A DNA stretch of 64,000 bases. Source: Polynucleobacter sp. MG-5-Ahmo-C2. GTDB taxonomy: Bacteria; Pseudomonadota; Gammaproteobacteria; Burkholderiales; Burkholderiaceae. Under the pieces are notes generated by a model, which was given only the letters and a program-made list of their open reading frames with translations, was not told the DNA's origin and ran no database searches. This document shows, piece by piece, positions 59,622 to 64,000 of this stretch. Each line of letters opens with the position of its first letter. The stretch's first letter is position 1. The translations under genes and the position numbers were made by a program. The stretch is from positions 930,001 to 994,000 of the forward strand of contig NZ_CP061304.1 of NCBI RefSeq assembly GCF_018687735.1. The letters are read 5' to 3'.

Positions 59622-60158
59622 ATGACGCCTGCTGAACTCAGTGCATTACCCTCCCCCCAGTTTTGGCGGCGCGTTTCATGCTCTCTATATGAGCAACTCG
59701 TACTTCTTGGAGTTATCGCATTCATTTTTTTATTGCCTAATCTTGGCCTTGGCATCTTATTCGGCGTCTCACTACCAAGCTGGTTAACCTTTTTATATCT
59801 CTACACAGTATTAGGCGTTTACTTTGTTTGGTACTGGACAAAATCAGGCCAAACACTAGCCATGCAAACCTGGCGCGTTCGAATGATTGATCAGCAGGGT
59901 AATACCCTCAATAGACGTCAAGCCTTGTGGCGCTACATTTATGGCTCTCTGTGGATCATCCCTTGCGTTTTATTGCAGTGGGCATTTCATTTGGAGAAGT
60001 GGCAAATCATTGAAATGCTTTTTACAGTAGCCCTCTTTTTTTGGCCACTCACCATTTATTTAGATCGAAGAGAGCCGATGCACAGACAAGGTTTAGCGGA
60101 TCGCTTTGCAGGCACTCGCCTAGTAGAGCTACCTAAGCAATTAGTGACTCTCTCTTAA
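59622..60158 (+). CDS. RDD-family membrane protein
   Basis: 178 residues with four hydrophobic segments: LVLLGVIAFIFLLPNLGL, LTFLYLYTVLGVYFVWYW, YIYGSLWIIPCVLLQWAF and MLFTVALFFWPLTIYL. The RDD signature is recognisable: FWRRVSCSLYEQLVLLG near the N-terminus and RREPMHRQGLADRFAGTRLV near the end. RDD proteins are of mixed function; some are ion or Na+/H+ antiporters. It closes the sigma gene cluster. Its last 18 bases overlap the end of the convergent FtsX-like gene. Confidence 0.8.
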   Translation: MTPAELSALPSPQFWRRVSCSLYEQLVLLGVIAFIFLLPNLGLGILFGVSLPSWLTFLYLYTVLGVYFVWYWTKSGQTLAMQTWRVRMIDQQGNTLNRRQALWRYIYGSLWIIPCVLLQWAFHLEKWQIIEMLFTVALFFWPLTIYLDRREPMHRQGLADRFAGTRLVELPKQLVTLS

Positions 60159-62624
60159 GCATTCGATTGCAGTCGCAGTCTGAATTCTTCGGCCAAATCG
60201 ATAGCCCGCCGCTAGGCAAGCAGTCATCCCAAAACAAATGCCCATGAAGAGTGATTGCGCAAAGGCATTAAATTCAATCTCCATGACATAGCGGCCTAAG
60301 GCCCATGCAGCCGCACCTGCTGCAAACCCTGCCAATGTACCCGCAACGACACCAATGACGAGAAGCTCAACACGCGCAATACTTGCCAAGGTCTTTCTTG
60401 AGGCCCCGATAGCCTTTAGCAAGGCAGCGTTTCTAAATCGCTCATCCTGAGTTGCCGCAATAGCAGCCATCAGAACCAATACCGCTGCAGCAATCGTAAA
60501 TGTGAAAAGTAAACCCAATGCAGCAGAAAGTTTATTTAAAACATCTTGTATCTGCCTCAATGAGGCCGAGACATCCACAACCGTAAGGTTGGGATAAGCT
60601 TGACTCATTTGAAAATCAAGCATCTCTTGATCTGGCGTTTGATAGTAAGAAGTAATCCATGACTGTGGCAAAACACTTAATTGGGCAGGCGGCATAATGA
60701 CAAAGAAATTCACCCGCATTGATCCCCAGTCTAATTTACGCAGCGAGGTTATGGGTGCTGTGATTTTTTCTCCTGCTACTTCAAAAGTGAGCTGGTCACC
60801 CATTTTCAGTTTTAACGTTTTAGCAATGCCGGTCTCTATCGAGATTTGTGGGCTATCGCCTGCGATCCATTTACCGTCAGTAATGCGATTGCCTGGCGGC
60901 AGTTGCTCTGTATAAGAGAGATTAAATTCCCGATCTACTAAACGCTTAGCATTATCTTCTACGAAATCACTAGGAGAAATGTCACGCTGATTGATTGCAA
61001 TTAAGCGACCTCGTATCATGGGATAAAAGTCTGGGGTTGGCACTCCTGCATTTACCAAAGATTGGGTAATGGCAGACTTTTGCTCGCCCTGGACGTTAAT
61101 CATGAAACGATTCGGGGCATCTTGTGGAATATTGCCTTGCCAGGTACTCAGCAAGTCTTGACGCAGCAACAAGATCATTAATAGCGCCATTAAGGCTATG
61201 CCTAACGCGGTAATTTGCATCACCGCAAAGCCTGAACGCCTGCTTTGTACAGTAATCGCAAAGCGAATGGCAAAGTTCCGTGTCTGAATTTTGGACAATA
61301 ACTTCAGAATCATCCAAGCACATCCAGAAAAGAGAATAATTGCCCCGCCAAAACTCAGGCCAGCCCAAAAGGCCAACTTCCAATCGCGTGCTGCTAGTGC
61401 AATTAAAATGGCGGCGGTCCCCAAACCAATAATCGCTATCCAGATTGCGGAGCGATTGATAGCCTCAAACTCTTTCCGAATCAATCGTATCGGTGAAACT
61501 TTCACTAATGCATACAGCGGGGGTCCAGCAAATCCAATTAATAAGAACCAGGCAAAAAGTGAGCTCCAGATAACCGGCCATATCGAGACGCCGGGCAGAG
61601 TAGTAAGAATTAAATTGCCTAATAAAAAAGTGAGGGCCAGCTGCACTAGGTAACCCAACACTGAACCAAGGGCGGCCGCCAGGATCCCTAAACTCAGTAA
61701 AGTCATGAGTTGTTTTTTGAGAATAGTAGCAGCCGTAGCACCAAAACATTTCAGGACGGCACACCCGTCTGCTTGTTTAATGGCATAACGCCGTGCTGAT
61801 AGCGCAATCGCTACTGCTGCAACCATAGCCGTCAATACAGCAATTAAAGACAAGAAGCGCTCTGCCCGCTCCAAGGTCTTGCGCATCAAGGGCTGGGCAT
61901 TTTCTAGCGTCTCAATCCGTAAGCCCCGCAGTCCTTCTGAATCAATATAGGTCTTTACCCACTTTTCATAAGACTGGACTTGTTCGTCAGCACCAGCAAG
62001 CAGTAAACGATAAGTTACCCTGCTACCAAGACCAATTAAGCCTGTTGTGGGTAAGTCGTCCAATGACATCATGACGCGAGGTGCAAAGTTCATGAAGCCT
62101 GCGCCGCGGTCAATCTCACGCTCGATCACGCCTGCAATCAGAAATGTTTTCTGCCCAAGCACCATTTGATCACCGAGCTTTGCCTGCAAACTTGCCAGCA
62201 TGACTGGGTCAAGCCAAACAGAACCAGGAGGCGGCCCGGAATGAAACCTTACATTGCCCGATAGAACCTGTAGCGCACCTCGCAATGGATATGATGGGCT
62301 CACCGCCTTCAGTGAAGCCAGCTTGCTAAGGGTCCCAACAGTTGCCATACTCGGGAACACAATCGTTTGCGCTATTTGCAGTCCTCTGCCGCGCGCTTCT
62401 AGAAGAAAGTCTTCTGGTATTGGCTGATCTGCAGCAATCACAATATCTGAAGCAAGTAATTGGCGGGCATCAAACTGAAATGCTCTTTGCATTCGATCAG
62501 CTAGAAAGCTCACGCTAGATAAGGCGGTTACTGAAAGTGCAAGCGCCACAAACAACCAGACCAGCTCTTGAGAGCGTAGCTCTTGTCTCAAACCCCTAAA
62601 GAAGCTTGTGATTAAGCGCTTCAA
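60141..62624 (-). CDS. FtsX-like ABC transporter permease (YbbP-like)
   Basis: 827 residues with two FtsX domains, each of about four membrane helices, and large outer domains between, as in YbbP-type permeases of the MacB/LolCE superfamily. The first helix LVWLFVALALSVTALSSVSF and helix clusters around residues 250-440 and 690-800 are visible. The start is TTG at 62624, overlapping the SDR stop by four bases. No matching ATPase (LolD/YbbA type) is next to it. Substrate unknown. Confidence 0.85.
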   Translation of the reverse strand: MKRLITSFFRGLRQELRSQELVWLFVALALSVTALSSVSFLADRMQRAFQFDARQLLASDIVIAADQPIPEDFLLEARGRGLQIAQTIVFPSMATVGTLSKLASLKAVSPSYPLRGALQVLSGNVRFHSGPPPGSVWLDPVMLASLQAKLGDQMVLGQKTFLIAGVIEREIDRGAGFMNFAPRVMMSLDDLPTTGLIGLGSRVTYRLLLAGADEQVQSYEKWVKTYIDSEGLRGLRIETLENAQPLMRKTLERAERFLSLIAVLTAMVAAVAIALSARRYAIKQADGCAVLKCFGATAATILKKQLMTLLSLGILAAALGSVLGYLVQLALTFLLGNLILTTLPGVSIWPVIWSSLFAWFLLIGFAGPPLYALVKVSPIRLIRKEFEAINRSAIWIAIIGLGTAAILIALAARDWKLAFWAGLSFGGAIILFSGCAWMILKLLSKIQTRNFAIRFAITVQSRRSGFAVMQITALGIALMALLMILLLRQDLLSTWQGNIPQDAPNRFMINVQGEQKSAITQSLVNAGVPTPDFYPMIRGRLIAINQRDISPSDFVEDNAKRLVDREFNLSYTEQLPPGNRITDGKWIAGDSPQISIETGIAKTLKLKMGDQLTFEVAGEKITAPITSLRKLDWGSMRVNFFVIMPPAQLSVLPQSWITSYYQTPDQEMLDFQMSQAYPNLTVVDVSASLRQIQDVLNKLSAALGLLFTFTIAAAVLVLMAAIAATQDERFRNAALLKAIGASRKTLASIARVELLVIGVVAGTLAGFAAGAAAWALGRYVMEIEFNAFAQSLFMGICFGMTACLAAGYRFGRRIQTATAIECLRESH

Positions 62625-63406
62625 ATTGCCTGGATCTGACCGCCATCAACGCGCATGACGGTTCCCGTAATAAAGGATGCATTTTGACTAACCAAAAAGG
62701 CTGCAGCATCTCCATACTCTTTAGGGTCACCATAACGACCCATCGGAATTTGCTTCAGCATCTCTTTAACAACATCATCATAGTTGGCGCCTTCACGCTT
62801 TGCTTTCGCTTCATCTAATTGACGTAGACGATCAGTAGCAATCCGACCCGGCATGATGACATTGACTGTAATACCGTCATTAGCAACCTCAGCAGACAAT
62901 GTTTTTGACCATGCCAGTAGTGCAGCCCGCAAAGTATTAGAGATTGCTAAATTTTTGATTGGGGCAATTGCGCCTGAGGTAGTGCTAGTAATAATGCGGC
63001 CCCATTTACGCTGGCGCATGCCGGGCAAAACACGATCGGTAATAGCGATGAGCGAAAGAACCATATCGTTAAAACTTTTTTGCCAGAGCGCAGGATCTTG
63101 TCCGGCAGCCAAGGTAGGAGGCGGGCCACCAGTGTTATTAATTAGGATGTCGATTGGACCCAACTCTTGCTCAACCCGAGAGACCAAACCATCAATGACA
63201 GATGCATCAGAAAGATCCCAGTTAAGCGCTAGGGCTTCACCGCCAGCAGCTTGAATCAACTCAACTGATTTTTGTAGGCCCTCTGGATTGCGTCCCGTCA
63301 CTGCCACCTTGACACCCTCGCGCGCCAACGATACAGCCATGGCTTGGCCTAGACCGCGACTTGATGCCATAACTAATGCAACTTTACCTTTGATTCCTAA
63401 ATCCAT
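62621..63406 (-). CDS. Short-chain dehydrogenase/reductase
   Basis: A 261-residue SDR. The cofactor-binding MASSRGLGQAMAVSLAREG (near 13-31) follows the TGxxxGxG pattern only loosely, with Ser-Ser-Arg in place of Thr-Gly. NNTGG (near 90), the catalytic Ser in ITSTTSGAIAPIKN, and the YxxxK site replaced by NTLRAALLAWSKTLS are visible, so the usual Tyr is missing and the Lys is kept. The C-terminal FITGTVMRVDGGQIQ is typical. Substrate unknown. It starts near the lipoprotein stop (63435) and is coupled to the FtsX-like gene by the TTGA overlap. Confidence 0.85.
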   Translation of the reverse strand: MDLGIKGKVALVMASSRGLGQAMAVSLAREGVKVAVTGRNPEGLQKSVELIQAAGGEALALNWDLSDASVIDGLVSRVEQELGPIDILINNTGGPPPTLAAGQDPALWQKSFNDMVLSLIAITDRVLPGMRQRKWGRIITSTTSGAIAPIKNLAISNTLRAALLAWSKTLSAEVANDGITVNVIMPGRIATDRLRQLDEAKAKREGANYDDVVKEMLKQIPMGRYGDPKEYGDAAAFLVSQNASFITGTVMRVDGGQIQAI

Positions 63407-63434
63407 CTTTTCTCCTAGACAGCTTATCTTAGCC

Positions 63435-64000
63435 TTAATGTCCTAAAGGCTTGGGTAGATTGGCTGCATATTGATCCAACTGAGCTTCATATTCCTTAAA
63501 AATCTCAGCCAATGCCTGTTGTTGACCTAATACCAGCGCCTCGGGTGTATTGTCTTTCAGTACCACGCGCTTAGTGTAACGATTAGAGCCAATTAGTGGA
63601 TTGACCTTAGCCCCGTTTTCTACGGTGAGGAAAAATTCAATACTGACAACTGCCTCAGGCCTTACACGATAGTCGCCGTAGAACTCATTTACTGTAGCTT
63701 GCAATGTGTAATAAGGGAAAAAGCTATTGCTCTGCCCAACTGCCGCCGAGAAAATGCCAGACTTATTAATCCATTGACGCTCCGCATTTGAAATCATGTC
63801 GGCAGGTAGTGTCGTGTATACGTTATAGAAATCTTTTTCAAAACGTTGATCACCCAGACGATAAACCAAAGACCGGCCATCGTATGGTGGCGCTACAGAA
63901 ACAGAGCCAATCTTCAGCCAATAGGCAGTGCGAGCCTTGAGAGCAACTCCGCTGCGCTCAGGATTCACCATAAAACTGTTAGGGACCACAGGAGCGCGGG
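63435..64000 (-). CDS. ABC-type transport auxiliary lipoprotein, 3' part
   Basis: At least 188 codons of a minus-strand gene whose beginning lies beyond the right edge; the frame is open to the last base. The sequence TAYWLKIGSVSVAPPYDGRSLVYRLGDQRFEKDFYN resembles the ABC_trans_aux family (PqiC/YmbA-like), and the C-terminal LVLGQQQALAEIFKEYEAQLD helix also fits. These outer-membrane lipoproteins work with MCE-domain proteins in phospholipid transport. The lipobox is outside the window. The related MCE and permease genes are presumably upstream, off the right edge. Confidence 0.72.
   Translation of the reverse strand, partial: RAPVVPNSFMVNPERSGVALKARTAYWLKIGSVSVAPPYDGRSLVYRLGDQRFEKDFYNVYTTLPADMISNAERQWINKSGIFSAAVGQSNSFFPYYTLQATVNEFYGDYRVRPEAVVSIEFFLTVENGAKVNPLIGSNRYTKRVVLKDNTPEALVLGQQQALAEIFKEYEAQLDQYAANLPKPLGH

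Overview
The window reads as a chromosomal segment of a free-living betaproteobacterium of the Burkholderiaceae, most likely Polynucleobacter or a close relative. This is inferred from moderate GC, dense gene packing with many 1-4 base overlaps, and gene orders typical of the group: rlmE-ftsH-folP-glmM, tpiA-secG-tRNA-Leu-nuoA to nuoN, and ilvB-ilvH-ilvC-psd-pssA-leuA. No database was searched. No insertion sequence, prophage, CRISPR array or plasmid gene was seen. Nearly all of the window is core genome, with a small metabolic accessory stretch at about 22.8-31 kb.

Layout. 0-7.4 kb: the 5' end of a SixA-like phosphatase gene, a small basic ORF, then glmM, folP, ftsH and rlmE on the minus strand, a CRM-domain RNA-binding gene (yhbY-like) on the plus strand, a small membrane protein and greA. 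7.4-16.2 kb, minus strand: carB, carA, prpE, mltD and gloB. 16.2-22.8 kb, plus strand: a yafS-like methyltransferase, rnhA, a two-gene RND efflux system and dnaQ. This is the mltD-gloB-yafS-rnhA-dnaQ neighbourhood known from E. coli, with an efflux pair lying inside it. 22.8-31.1 kb: a D-malate/tartrate dehydrogenase, an apparently frameshifted SprT-like metalloprotease, an amidase, a Bug/TctC solute-binding protein, an Old Yellow Enzyme, methylmalonate-semialdehyde dehydrogenase, a DUF1178 protein and a Nudix hydrolase. 31.2-45.7 kb: the complete 14-gene complex I operon nuoA to nuoN, ending in a strong terminator. 45.8-50.8 kb: tRNA-Leu(GAG), secG, tpiA, a quinone oxidoreductase, pnp and rpsO. 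51-57.7 kb: branched-chain amino acid synthesis (ilvB, ilvH, ilvC, leuA) interleaved with phosphatidylethanolamine synthesis (psd, pssA). 57.9-60.2 kb, plus strand: an ECF-type sigma factor followed by three poorly characterised membrane or envelope genes (DUF3619, DUF3106, RDD). 60.1-64 kb, minus strand: an FtsX-type permease, an SDR oxidoreductase and the end of an ABC-transport auxiliary lipoprotein.

The strongest regulatory find is a complete leucine attenuator between pssA and leuA: a 24-codon leader peptide with nine leucine codons (four consecutive), an intrinsic terminator just before leuA, and a competing antiterminator whose upstream arm lies in the last codons of the leader ORF. 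The second is an A8 tract in the SprT-like gene: a one-base shift there restores the second half of a zinc ribbon and 51 further residues. The best candidate for an uncharacterised system is the sigma/DUF3619/DUF3106/RDD cassette, which looks like an envelope-sensing sigma/anti-sigma module.

Several start codons were re-chosen from overlaps, ribosome-binding sites or family N-termini (folP, DUF4149, prpE, mltD, amidase, Old Yellow Enzyme, nuoG, nuoB, pnp). Non-ATG starts look real for ftsH, rlmE, carA, secG, pssA, the RND adaptor, DUF3619 and the FtsX-like permease.
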